Source of the DNA: Nelumbo lutea
Lineage: Eukaryota > Streptophyta > Magnoliopsida > Proteales > Nelumbonaceae
Direction of reading: 5' to 3'
Length of the DNA: 64,000 nt
Assembly (NCBI GenBank): GCA_022828595.1
Contig: JAKGHH010000005.1
Location: 59,267,655-59,331,654 of the forward strand
Every line of letters begins with the position of its first letter. Position 1 is the stretch's first letter. The position numbers and the translations under genes are program-made. The notes under the pieces were generated by a model. It made no database searches, had not been told where the DNA came from, and saw only the letters and a program-made list of their open reading frames with translations. Positions 20,233 through 31,240 of this stretch are shown piece by piece.

Positions 20233-20857
20233 TAAAGACAGCAAATAATTAGGATATTGACTCTTTTTGGAATGGTTAAAAACACGGATATTAATTATTT
20301 TGCAACACTTATAGTGGTAAGCATCAAATCCAGATAGTCTTTTGTCCAGTAGCCTCTTACGTATGAATCAACAAATTTGTTTTTTTCCCTTTTATTTAAA
20401 ATATTTATCACTATTAATTATCTCAAATAGATTGACTAAGTAATTTAGAGGAGTTCTTGTCAATATGACATAGTATTGATTGATTGATGAAACCAGATTA
20501 TATTTATGAAAAAATGTCTTAAAAATATGAAATTAAATAAGTAGAAATGAAATAGAATATATGCAATATAAATTTAATTGGAGAAAGAGATAATTTGAAG
20601 TAACATATTTTGATACATTTCTTTGATCATCCATAATTACTCCATGGAATGGAAGCTAGGCAACAACATCAAGATTACGTGAGGCCAATTATAAGGCTAC
20701 TTACTAAATGATTCCTACTTTAATGTGTCCGTATTCCCACCCACCAACTGATGGTGGTTCAGCTGGTAGGATCTCTAACATATCATCGGAATAGAGACCT
20801 ACCATTAAATTCCATTAAATTTTGTTGCACCCTGGGTTATGGGAGAGGTATGGTTAT
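20233..20857. other. AT-rich intergenic stretch, nothing recognised
   Basis: I see no gene, array or element with clear ends here. Confidence 0.4.
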
Positions 20858-21192
20858 TAGACCTGTTCATGGGCTGCGTTGGGTTGGGTTTGAGTCGGGC
20901 TTTTATTCTTCATAAACATGATTTTATTAGGCCTGAGTCTGAGACTGGACCGACGAACGGGCCTATAATTTGGGCCCAAACTCGACCCTGATAACAAGTT
21001 TGAAGCTCGTAGCCCGACCTAATAGAGGACTCATCGTCGGTGACTATGTTCGCTGGTGAGCTGAGATTTTGACAATGAAAAGTGAAGTCAGTTCATGTAT
21101 GAGAGAGAGAGAGAGAGAGGACTCGCCGCCGCCGCCGCCGGTGCTTGTATTTGCAGCCTCGCCGGTGTCTGAGATTTGAGAGAGAAGTGAGA

Positions 21193-21256
<64 letters not shown>

Positions 21257-21622
21257 AGACTCACCGCCGGTCTGTTGGAGTTTACTGGTTGCATCGGTGA
21301 GTGTTCGCCGGTTCTGTGGTTGCCTGAGAGTGTGAGGATGTGATGTGAGTCAATATGAAGAGAAGAGAGGTTCAACAGTTCAGCTAACTCGAAAGAGATG
21401 AATGAGGAAGAGGGGTTACTTAGGAGTTAGGATGTTAGGGTTTTTGGGTTTAACCTATAAGTCGGGCCGGGTTATTTTGGAAAATCCTGAGCCTAACCCG
21501 TTCGGGGTTATTACGAGCTGGGCTTTTTGGCCCGAGGTCAAGCCCGCGGGCTCAAATGTATGTTCAAGCCCGTCTGGGGGCCGAGCTGGCCCATCGGGCC
21601 ACCCAGCCCATAAACAGGTCTA
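20858..21622. mobile_element. hAT-like non-autonomous element (765 bp)
   Basis: The inverted ends are TAGACCTGTTCATGGGCTG and the inverse of TAGACCTGTTTATGGGCTG. The 8-bp flanks, ATGGTTAT (20850-20857) and ATGATTAC (21623-21630), agree at six of eight positions, as expected for an aged hAT target duplication. The interior holds (GCC)n, a long (GA)n tract at 21200-21251 and GCCGG-rich sequence. The frame full of Leu-Ser repeats on the minus strand is an artefact of the GA tract. Confidence 0.75.
21200..21251. repeat. (GA)n microsatellite
   Basis: About 26 GA units inside the hAT-like element. A second, shorter GA tract lies at about 21101-21119. Confidence 0.95.
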
Positions 21623-23224
21623 ATGATTACCCTCTTTGTAGCCTTAAGAACCTAAAAAAAAGAAAAAAAAAATCTACCAAAAAGTAGAGACAAATCCAAT
21701 TCAGATTTCTCATAGATGTATAAACATTCAAAATACCCAAAACCCCCACTTTATACACCAAAACCCGCTCATCAATTTATATGAATTCCACACCCACCCC
21801 AATTGTACTTTGGGCCTAAAGATCCCAAAAATTTAAGCCCGTCTTCAATAACAGGGAGCAATGATGTGACAATCCATAGATTAGAGGGAAAGGTCATATA
21901 TATGTACATTCGCTTGGTCTCATGATTTATTTTTTTTAGTCTGATTATTTAGTTTGTGAATGCCCTACAATAATGAGGTAAACCCACCTCATTCTTTTCT
22001 GAGAACAGTAAACGGTTAAGGCATATTTTATAGTTTGACTCTTCAGTATAATATATATGTATGTATTAATAGAATTATCGTCCATTGTACTCTGGAATTA
22101 GTGGGATCATTCTTTTTCTGAATATCTCTTTTTTCACGTGTACTCGAACTAGGGGAATTATGAGAGTTGTGGTCCCACTACTTGGAGTAAACTAGGGGAA
22201 GCAGTAGCATTCCCCTGGCATCAAATATACTGATGAGTTGAAGATTAATGTCTGAAAAATTCACAATAATACACATCTGGAATATCGCCTGGGACCCACC
22301 GATACCCAATATGCATAAATACTTACTCTCACTAGTTCCAATGTTTAAAGTAATTATTCAAAATTTAACTTGTTTATTTATTTATACACCAATACATTCC
22401 TTGATTATTACAATTCATATTTATTTCCTAAAATTCAGAAAACAAAACCTGAAACTAAAAATGAAGATTTGAAACGATCACAAATTGAACCGGACCATTT
22501 TATAAATCTAGACCAAACCAAACCGCCAATTCTAATTTAATTTGACCGTCTAAACTGTACAAAAACACCCCTAACATGAATTATTCATGCCTATCCAAAA
22601 GAAACAATTATTGAGATAAGTACATTTAAATGACTATCATGAGTGAGAAGAGGACTATCATGTCATTGTCTTCTTTATACAAGTGCTTAAAATGTAGGGT
22701 GGAGATGGTTTGGCGCAATATTGCCAATGGTTAATGAGGGGGACCTACCACGTGTGGATTGTCAAATCTCATCCCCTGGTGTGGTGGTTGTGGTTGCACT
22801 GGCACGCGCTCCCAGTGCAACAAGATACTGTGTGGCGTGAATTGGTGGTAATAGGAAAAACCCTGCTGTTACTGCTTCTTATAGTTGAGGATGGACCCAG
22901 TAAATGGACAAAGTCCAACCAATTTGGTTTTACTCTGTCCAATTAATAAGATAGTGGACACCCCATAAGATGATCGAATTCAAATTTGAAACATTATCCA
23001 ACAGATAGATATTCAGATCGGTTGAATTTCTTATGTTCTGATCGGATAAAGCCGTACTGCAGTCCAGGCACCTGAATTTATACGGTCATGTGGCATTGGG
23101 TTTAACACCCCAAAGTTTCAAATTTAATTAATTTCACTAAATGATCCTAATACCTTAAATTCGCTCCAATGATCCCATTCCCTTTTAATAATGGCAAATT
23201 TATTATTTATAGAAAGTTAATGGC
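21623..23224. other. Intergenic, no gene recognised
   Basis: AT-rich sequence with short open frames (22248-22472, 22710-22946) that show no known domain. No element with convincing ends was seen. Confidence 0.35.
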
Positions 23225-23342
23225 GTGTTTGGTTTGAAGGAAAAATAGGAAAGAATGAGAAAGTCTTTACGTGTCTTGTATAGGTGTTTCTACTTTTGCC
23301 TTCCTTTCCCGGTTTTCTTACCTTTTCCTTCAAATCAAACGT
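23225..23342. mobile_element. Short MITE, GGTTTGAAGGAAAA family, copy 1
   Basis: A near-palindromic element of about 120 bp. The left end is GTGTTTGGTTTGAAGGAAAA and the right end is its imperfect inverse. Further copies lie at 24337, 39950 and 55213. Confidence 0.7.
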
Positions 23343-23460
23343 AGGCTTGCAGCATTACTTGGATTTGATTTATTGGAAAGTTTAATCCATTACTCAATTG
23401 TTCAATGTTGGTCACGAGCTCTTCGGAGGGGTGGACTCGATAAATGTGGACTTCACTTAG

Positions 23461-23990
23461 AGGTGTAAAATCGGGCCCGGCATGATTTTGGATTGGCCCG
23501 GTATGATGGCATGAAGGGAACAACATCCTTCGCTATTTACATATGTATAGCGATGAAAATACGCTGTCAATAAGATAGATCATTGGTACATGGCAATTTG
23601 TTTGTAATGCCAGGCATGAAACGATTGTGTAGGCTGTATTGCGCCCGGGGTTTCAGGTTTGTGGACTGGCATGACATGGCACGATTGTGTGTCATGCTGT
23701 TTATGGCCCGTGTGTCAGTTCGATCCAACATGATCTATATATATTTAATATATAATATATTAATAAAATAAATAATTGTACAATCAAAATGCATATAAAA
23801 TAAAAATTTTAAGATTTTTTCTATTTTTTTAAATAAACCTTTTATAGCTTTGGCCCGGTCTAGTCCAAGGCTTGGCCCATGGACTAGCCCTCGGCCCGTG
23901 GCATGGCACGGGCCTATATAGGCTTGGGTCATGGGCCATTTTGAGCCGACCCCCCAAAATATCCCAAGAGAGGAAGGCATGACCCGGGAC
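23461..23990. repeat. Dispersed repeat rich in GGCCCGGCATG motifs
   Basis: Two GC-rich arms (GGGCCCGGCATGATTTTGG near 23474; GGCATGGCACGGGCC near 23899) flank an AT-rich core. This is typical of degraded plant transposon ends. No clean termini were found. Confidence 0.4.
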
Positions 23991-24336
23991 AGCCCACGGG
24001 CTCTACAAAATGTGTTGCATATGATAATTTCACTTTTGGGCCTTTTGTTGATGTTAATACGTGTTTCATATGATATTTTCAGGTTCTATGGTGAGGGGGT
24101 CCTCTCACTCTCACCACAGAACTCACATGTGCCTCTTCCTACTCTCCTTTTTCCTATTCGTTCATATTTATTTTTGAAGTAAAATTCCATATTAATACCC
24201 TGTATTTTGAGTGTAGTGTTACTTTCCTTCCTAAACTTTAAAATATGACAATTTAGTATCTAAACTTTTAAAATGTATTAATTTAATCTCTAAGTCAGTT
24301 ATCTCAAGTGATGGCATATACAACTTAAAACTTTTA

Positions 24337-24466
24337 GGCTATATTTGGTTTGAAGGAAAAAATAAAAAAAAAGGAAAAAAAATATAAAAAACCTATACAA
24401 GTTTTACAAAAGTTTCCCTACATTTTTTTTTCTTTTCCTACTTTTTCCTTCAAACCATATATAACC
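24337..24466. mobile_element. Short MITE, GGTTTGAAGGAAAA family, copy 2
   Basis: The best-defined copy, 130 bp. GGCTATATTTGGTTTGAAGG is at the left, and its inverse (CCTTCAAACCATATATAACC) at the right. TTA lies on both sides (24334-24336 and 24467-24469). Confidence 0.8.
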
Positions 24467-25389
24467 TTAATCAAAATTACCCTCTAAAATAAATCAATGT
24501 TAATCATCTTCTTGAGCCCAAGCGCCCAAACGAATATGGTGTAAGCATAATTCCTACGTGCATAATTGAGAATAACGGCCGAAAGATTACTGAAGCGGAA
24601 TGGCAGTTGATGAATCAAGTTCTTGAGCTCCGAAAGATCTCTTTTAAATTAGTGACGTCGGTTTTGGAGGCTGTCACTGCAAGCCACCATCATGGACGGA
24701 CGGAATTGAGCCAATGAATGTTTGCATAAATGATTGAGAGAGAATAATCAATCAGTACAGATCAGAATTTTATAGCCCCTACAGGGGGCTGCTGGATGTG
24801 CTTTACAGGGGAGAGTGCCAGTAATAGGGGGAGGGGGGTCGGAATTCAGAATCCGTACTTCTCCGTAAATGATAAACCATTGATGGTGACTGGTGAGACA
24901 TTTAAGCCCTACGCACTAATAAAACTATGGAACACGTGGATGGTTTAATTTCCCCCAAGTTTCAGGTTCAGGATGGAAGTAGATGAAATTTTTGAACAAA
25001 ACCGAAATGCTTTCTTATAAATTGAAAGTTCGCTAATTTTATACGTCGAAAGATATAATATGTGTTTGATTCTGTTTATGTTTATTGAATAAACGTTTGT
25101 ATTTTATTTGTAGGTAAATCTATAAAATGTAATAATTGTAATCGTTTATAATAATTGGGCACTACTAGGTGCCATTTTTAACGCGCCTAACCGTTTGTGA
25201 AAGTTTCAATAAATAATTTTTACAAATGACTGACATGTACATAAACTAAAATTGATTTTTTACATTTTAGATGTATGCAAAAGAATAAGAAAGAAAACAT
25301 TAAGATGACACCTATGTGACACCATGGATAAATATTTACTGAATAAATATAAACAGTATCAAACATCACCATAAACTTGGAAGTGTGAC
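24467..25389. other. Intergenic, partly repeat-derived
   Basis: The stretch 24740-24870 resembles 51870-52010 (ATCAGAATTTTATAGCCCC, then GGGGGAGGGG and TTCAGAATCC), so it is a dispersed repeat without clear ends. No gene was seen. Confidence 0.35.
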
Positions 25390-25995
25390 ATCTGAGATAT
25401 GGACGGGTTGTTGAGGAGACAGCCATATAGAGTCAGGGATTGCCAGCAAATGCAGAGGTCTTGAAGTACAAAAGTGTCCAAATTCTGGTACCTTATCTGA
25501 GAAACCGTTGAAGGACAAATCTGCAACAATTAAGCTTTTCATGGTCCCAATCTACTTGGGTATGGTGTGTTATTAAGGTGATTCATTCCATGATAGGTTC
25601 AAATAATTCAATAAATTAATACTGGAAATTTGAGGTGGGATGGAGGTGGTTCTGGATGAGGTCTATATAGGTTAGATGAGAACATTTTCCAATATCTGGC
25701 GGAATGTGGTGAGAGAGTGTTTCTGAAATGTAAGACGGTAGAGGCCCTAAAATTGTTAGAGAGGTTCAACTGACCGAATTTAGTTGGCCTGGAGCCACTG
25801 TTCGTGTTCTCTGATAAAGTTCTTGATAGATATTTGTCCTGTAACTCTGCTAAATTGAGCTGAATTAAGCAGAGGAGACCATTGGGAATGTTACCATTCA
25901 AGTAATTTTGCCCCAACCTTACTCCAGTGAGACCCCAACATGTCCCAAATCTTCAGGGATCTGGCCGAAGAGAAAATTTCCAAAAGATTTGGGCA
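25390..25995 (-). pseudogene. LRR receptor-like kinase relic (CLV1/BAM-like), ectodomain only
   Basis: On the minus strand the translated pieces, in order, are FGQIPEDLG, then MGQNYLNGNIPNGLL and LNLAELQDKYLS, QLNLSNN, IPPDIGKCSHLTYIDL, and finally DLSFNGFSDKVPEFG with FKTSAFAGNP. This is the order of the last leucine-rich repeats and cap of CLV1/BAM-type receptor kinases. At least three frame changes and an in-frame stop break it. No transmembrane or kinase part is seen downstream. The family call rests on motif likeness; a related LRR kinase group is possible. Confidence 0.7.
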
Positions 25996-26772
25996 TTTGG
26001 ATGATTGATAAAGAAAATTACATGATATCTAAAAGGCACTTGTATCTTTTTACATGCCACTTAACGGTTGGTTAACAATTTTTACTCTTAAATCTCTTTT
26101 AACCCCTTTTAGCTTTATTTCATAAAATAGGGGTGCTAACTAGATGTATTGGGTTAGGTTACTGGCCAACTTAAATATGAACCCAACCTTGACTCAAATT
26201 AATGTCAAAACCCAAATTTGCCCACCAATACATGGGGTGAGCCAATTTTCTTCTCATATAAAAGTATAAGGAAACTATTTCTCCTTTTCATGGGTTATTA
26301 GGTTTTTCTTTAATTTTTATTAGTTTAATGTGGACTTGTTTTATGGATTTTCTCGTTCAAGTAAAATACAATAAGAAATCACTAAACACAAGCTTTTGGT
26401 TATATTTGCCATTTCAATTATGAAATTGTTTTTTAACTTGGTTAGTTATCTTATGCTAAGTACATTTTTGGATTTATAGAGCTACAACGAGAGGTAATCC
26501 ATCCCCCAAACCCTTAAGCCCCCAATCTTGGTAGTAATAGGATTCGTTCCAAGTATGTATGTATGTATGTATGTGTGTTTTAATCTCAATAACTAAAAAG
26601 TAAAAGAAAATTATTTCTTTTCTACTATTTGATATGTAAAAAACTAGAAATATATAAAAACTTTGATTAATCACTATTACTCATTTTTCCCTTAATATAC
26701 ATTTTTAAGTTAAAAAATAATTTAAAAGAAATATGCCCCCTTTTAAAAAGAATTCTTTTCCAAAGTCGTCAA
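25996..26772. other. Intergenic, no gene recognised
   Basis: AT-rich. A short ATGT tetranucleotide run lies at about 26552-26574. Confidence 0.35.
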
Positions 26773-27351
26773 TAGGGATGGATTCAAGAGGAGTTGAGCC
26801 GAATACTTGGCTATTCGTGCTCGGCTCGCTGAAATTGTGATAGGCTTGGGCTCGATTTGAGCTAGAGACTTGAGCTCAAGCTCAGCTTGGTTCAAAGCTT
26901 GCAAGTTGGAGCTCAGCTTGGCTCAATCTTGATTGCAAGCCAAGTTTTTTCTAAAAATTAAAAATCATACATATAAAAAAAATATATATATATATATATA
27001 TATTTATTTTAGATACAAAAATTAAGAATTATAAAAATTATTTATTATTATACATATAAAAATGTTTTTATTTTACATACAAAAAAGTATCGATCATAAA
27101 ATTATTTAGTATTATACATAAAAAATGAAAATAATGAAAATCTCTTAAACTACCCCTACTGTTCACGAAATTAGCAAACTGTACCCTTACTGTTTAGATA
27201 TTGTCTTAGGCTACCCATAATTTTTCTGACAATTGATATGCCGATAAACACTAATAAAAAAAATGAAATGAAATTTTCAAAATAAAACCCAATCGATGAA
27301 AAACACCTAACTGGGGCTGGTCTATTATGGATGGGTTGGTCAGGTTTCAAT

Positions 27352-28060
27352 GGTGGCGCCCCTTACGCAGCGAATATCGTGGATTCGGTTCTAATCTGGC
27401 TTTCCGAACACCTCCTCCGAATTACATTGCAGAGAGTGGCACCTTGGAGGTGCTTCAACTCCACAGACTGACAGACGTTTTCGGAACTGCCCAGGAGGTG
27501 TAGAATTCCATATGTATGAAATATATCAGGTCACCTCTGCATGAGAAAGCAACAGAATCAGCACCTTCTACCTCTGCATTAGGGCAAACTCCGACAGAAA
27601 GCATTCGCCTCCGATTTTATGATCAACTCCTCGTCTGGGACAAGGTACCGATTTTATGATCGTCTTTTAATTTTATGCTTTGCAACAGCAGAACGGTCAC
27701 ATCTCTCCTTTTAAGTTTGCCAAGTTGTTAGATTTTTTATGCAGAGGTGACTTGATATCTCTCCTTTGTCAACGGAATCAATTTTGTCACATCTCTCATC
27801 GTCTCCTTCGCCATCTTCAACGCCAAAGATTTAGGTCCCTTCGTGCGTAAAGCATTCGCCTTCGAAAAACCTGAAACTCTCCTCCACCTACGCCACATAT
27901 TACATTCTCTGCTACTACGATATTGAGGCCGGTGGTGTGATTGGAAAATCCGGGAGCACCATCAAGACAATCTGACAGGAGACCGGCATGTGGGTTTAGA
28001 GCCGTTCATGGCTGCCGAACTCCCTGACGACATTGCGTAAGGGGTGCAAGGGGCGCCACT
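27352..28060. repeat. Segment bounded by inverted GGTGGCGCCCCTTACGCA
   Basis: The left arm is 27352-27369 and the right arm 28034-28060; the right arm has nine extra bases. It encloses about 0.7 kb of mixed sequence, including the KH-like scrap, and lies inside the larger element at 26773-28322. Confidence 0.55.
27910..28000 (+). pseudogene. KH RNA-binding domain fragment, interrupted
   Basis: The plus-strand frame at about 27916 reads YDIEAGGVIGKSGSTIKTI, a stop, then QETGMWV. The GKSG loop and flanking VIG and TI residues match the core of a plant KH domain, as in HEN4/PEPPER-type proteins. Two in-frame stops (27974-27976 and 27998-28000) and no further recognisable domain mark it as a scrap. 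The identification rests on one motif. Confidence 0.55.
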
Positions 28061-28322
28061 GGTTTTTTGGGTGAGAATACAAGGGCCGATACCGCCGAAC
28101 TCCCCATTCGGAAGTTGTAGTGGCCATCTTCGCCTATGACAATGATATCAAAATCACCGTCACTGTTTCAACTTCCTACAGTGGCAATGAACAATAAAAG
28201 TATTATATATATAAATATGCATATAATAAAAAAATTATTCATTTATCATATTAGGCTCCCAAGACTCACGAGCCGAGCCAAATTTCCATATGCTGAACTC
28301 GAATAACTCGTAACCACCCCTA

Positions 28323-30020
28323 ATTCATCACCAAATAATTGATTTAAAATATTTTATAATATTTTTGGAAAGATCAATTATTGGGTTACTAACTGTGAGC
28401 CACTCATGGTTTGATGTCACAAAATAAATGCAAACATGTTTTCTGAAATCTGAATATAATTAATGCCTGTAAAATTTGGGTGGATTTTCCCAAAATTATT
28501 GAATAATACGTGGGTGGATTTTCCCAAAGTTGATAACAAGGGAGTGATTGAAGCTGTCATGCAGCTATAGAATTACAGCATGGTAGCCAAAAAGAATTTT
28601 TTTATAGAACGGTAGTACTGCCAACTTTTGCCATATGGAAAAAAAAAAGAACTGAATGGTCGAGAAACAGTATGTGCAAAAATGAGTATGTGTTGAGATG
28701 AATCAGTGGAAAATCAGAAAGGAACCTAAGAATAGTTTCAATAGATGATAAGATGGAAAAAAAATAGATCATTGATTGCACCTATAGGAAGAAATAACCT
28801 GTTGCAAGCTGAAGGGACAAAAGGGGCCAGGGGTGGTGGAATAAAAAGGGCAAGACCCTAAGTAAATAAGAAATGCTTTTTTCTTTTTTGGTTTTTGATG
28901 ATATACCTGAATCATATCCGTAATGGCCATTTGAGTAGCACAACACCACTACTAATCCCCCTTTTCAAATGTTTTAAGTGTTCATAACTTAATAATGGAT
29001 ACGAAATTAAATAAAACAGAATAGTGATATAGAATTCATGTAGCTGACCCTTGTAATTGGGATGAGGATAATCAAAATCCACCCATAGAGCGTGCTTAAT
29101 TAGGAAATAGATACAATAGCTTAGGATCCAATTCTATTACTCTTGAGAGAATAATCTCATTCCATAGACTTCGGAACCACATAATCTTCTTTCGTCTTCC
29201 CCATTTATGTAAACATCTAATTAATACAAGTCTTACTTCTCACCATCAAACGTCTGAATTCGCATCTACGCCCCACAGAGCGTCATGCTTCATGGGCAAC
29301 CTACAGCACATCCCAACCATATATAAGGAACATCTTCCAAACTCCAAACATCTTCCATGCATCACAGATTCTCTCACTAATTAGTATGTATCTTCACATC
29401 TCTCTATGTGCACCAATTGTTCTGTAGACAATAGGTCCAGCATCGATTTCGTTTTTCCCTGCAATGGATGGAAAAATAAATAAAAGATCAATAGATGAAT
29501 TGGTTTTGGGAAAGTGGATAAAGATGAAAATATAAAAGAGAAAAGAAAAGTTCATCGAAGCTAGTCATAATGTGTATTGAATTATGAATGAGAAAAACAG
29601 ATATGAATAAAAAACAGTCCTAAAGATGTCTCATAATGTATTAGAAGGTTAATATCAGGGGAGTTGATGATTTTTCCATAATGTACAAGAGACGAAAATG
29701 GAAATATAAGGCTTGAAAAGAGAGATTGCTTTGTGGACAAAAAGTGGATAATGAAGTAATGGAACACTTCAAACATGGATTTGGAGATTTATGTGGATGG
29801 ATTTAAACTTGAGATTCTGATGTCGGTTGATTACTTTTTAATTTTGTGAGAAGCTTCCAAATTACTTCAAGGGGTTACTAATGGCTGAAACTATTCGGAT
29901 CCACTAACAAAAGAAATAAAAAACAAATAAACAAACAAACAAAAAGCTAGGCTCCCTGGACTATCCACTATCACATGTGGATTCTCTCACTAGCTAATTG
30001 GGAATTGGGGAATTGATTTA
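28323..30020. other. Intergenic, no intact gene
   Basis: Contains the RTE scrap at 28990-29075. A promoter-like TATATAAG stands at 29321-29328, followed by a short leader-like stretch but no long open frame. The remainder is AT-rich and unrecognised. Confidence 0.35.
28990..29075 (+). mobile_element. 3' end scrap of an RTE-type LINE
   Basis: AATTAAATAAAACAGAATAG, then ATTCATGTAGCTGACCC and GGGATGAGGATAATC, resembles the 3' tail of the RTE element at 58200-58885. It would be a strongly 5'-truncated copy. Confidence 0.5.
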
Positions 30021-30432
30021 GTATATGTTTGGCTCAATGCTGCATATATATCACCGTTTTCTTGTGGGTTGGGAGCATTGTTTTCTGAGAAAATAGTGTT
30101 TTTTCTTTGTTTGGATACGTTGTTGCAAGGTAGGACGTTTCCTGAGACAATAACAATCAATACCTTCTATTTGGTACCGGTGCTGTATATCTGTTTTCAG
30201 CATTGGTATTCATTATAGGAAGTCCACGTCACTGCCACATCATGTCCTCGTTGGCAGTCAAATTCGGCATTTCCCTAGACTACGCCTTTCCAATTTCAAA
30301 GGCATGGTTTGGAGCACCATTTTTTATGGGAAAACGGTTCCAAACATATTACCATTTTCTGAAGCACCAATTTTTCCAACGTGGCACTAATGTCTCACCA
30401 TTTTCTGGAGCAATGACATTGATGCCAAATAC
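30021..30432. mobile_element. MITE, GTTTGGCATCAATG family, copy 1
   Basis: The left end GTATATGTTTGGCTCAATGC and the right end (inverse: GTATTTGGCATCAATGTC) are inverted. The interior is colinear with 52401-52865 (shared: TGTTTTCAGCA, CATTATAGGAAGTCCA and AAATTCGGCATT). Confidence 0.7.
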
Positions 30433-30555
30433 CACTTTACGTGTCAAGGTGATTTTTACTGAAATTCCCCAATTACATAGTGATGTAACCGTTTTCGGCC
30501 ACGTACCAATGTTTTGTGATGTAAAATATTTTGGCTAAGTACCTCGTTATTTGAC

Positions 30556-30754
30556 CCGGTGGTGGCGTGCCTTAGTGACGAGCTACTTGGTGGCGAACTC
30601 CCTGGGGGAGAACTGCTTGGTGGCGAACTGCCCGGTGGCGAGCCCCCTGGTGGAGAGCTACTTGGTGATAAACTGCCGGGTGGCGAACTGCTTGGTGGCG
30701 AACTGCCTGGTGGTGAACTGCTTGGTGGTGCTCCCTAGTGGCGAACTACCTGGG
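30556..30754. repeat. 15-bp minisatellite, left part (about 13 units)
   Basis: Degenerate units of GAACTGCCTGGTGGC. The array stops at the 5' LTR of the Ty3 element and resumes after its 3' LTR. If one copy of the 4-bp TGGG flank is removed, the period continues without a slip. Read on the minus strand it encodes Pro-Pro-Gly-Ser-Ser repeats. Confidence 0.9.
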
Positions 30755-31160
30755 TGTGACGGTTCAGCCACCATCAGCGCCATTAGCACGCCATCCAAGT
30801 GTTTTGGGTTGGGTCCTTGTACTCTTTTTGTAAGGGGGGTATGCTAATGGCAATTATGTAAATAGTAGTATGCATGTACAGTATTTCAATGTATTATTCT
30901 GTCACTCCCCCAAAAGCTTAACGTACTCTTTGAGGGGAGGTAGGTAGTCGAATGAGCTCATAAGCGTGTAAAGGTTAAGCACGAGATCCCCTCGACACTG
31001 TACCGTGTGTTTGTGCTTACCACTGATTAATGCAATACAAATGGCTTTTATCTAATTTGTGTGCACTCTTGTTTCCTTTTGTGTGTTGTTGCTTGCTTTT
31101 GTAGGCTTTCTCGACCCCAATCGAGCGCCGCACGGGGCCCCGTCGACTAGCCCCGTGACA
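30755..31160 (+). repeat. 5' LTR of the Ty3/gypsy element
   Basis: 406 bp beginning TGTGACGG and ending GTGACA. It is colinear with the 3' LTR without any gap. Confidence 0.95.
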
Positions 31161-31162
31161 GT

Positions 31163-31174
31163 TGGTATCAGAGC
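31163..31174 (+). promoter_or_regulatory. Primer-binding site (initiator tRNA-Met type)
   Basis: TGGTATCAGAGC lies two bases after the LTR. It is the usual plant complement of the 3' end of initiator tRNA-Met and primes minus-strand synthesis. Confidence 0.9.
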
Positions 31175-31240
31175 AGGGTTGACACTATCGGTTGTCAAGC
31201 CCAACGAGTCCCTGTCGTGCCCCGCAACAACACCAGCCCG

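Larger units (their letters stand above)
26773..28322. mobile_element. Probable hAT-like element or nested pair (about 1.55 kb)
   Basis: The left end (TAGGGATGGATTC, then GAGTTGAGCCGAATAC and GCTCGGCTCG) is the imperfect inverse of the right end (TAGGGGTGGTTACGAG and GGCTCGGCTCG read inversely). The arms carry AGCTTGGCTC-type motifs and AT-rich shoulders. The middle, about 27130-28195, differs in composition and carries the inverted-repeat segment with the KH scrap. No clear target duplication was found, so the limits are tentative. Confidence 0.5.

Noticed and set aside
21088..21375. Frame of Leu-Ser repeats on the minus strand
   Set aside because: It is the translation of a (GA)n microsatellite inside a hAT-like element.
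28550..28570. TGAAGCTGTCATGCAGC, resembling the start of miR167
   Set aside because: Only the first eight bases agree, and no matching star arm or stable hairpin was seen nearby.
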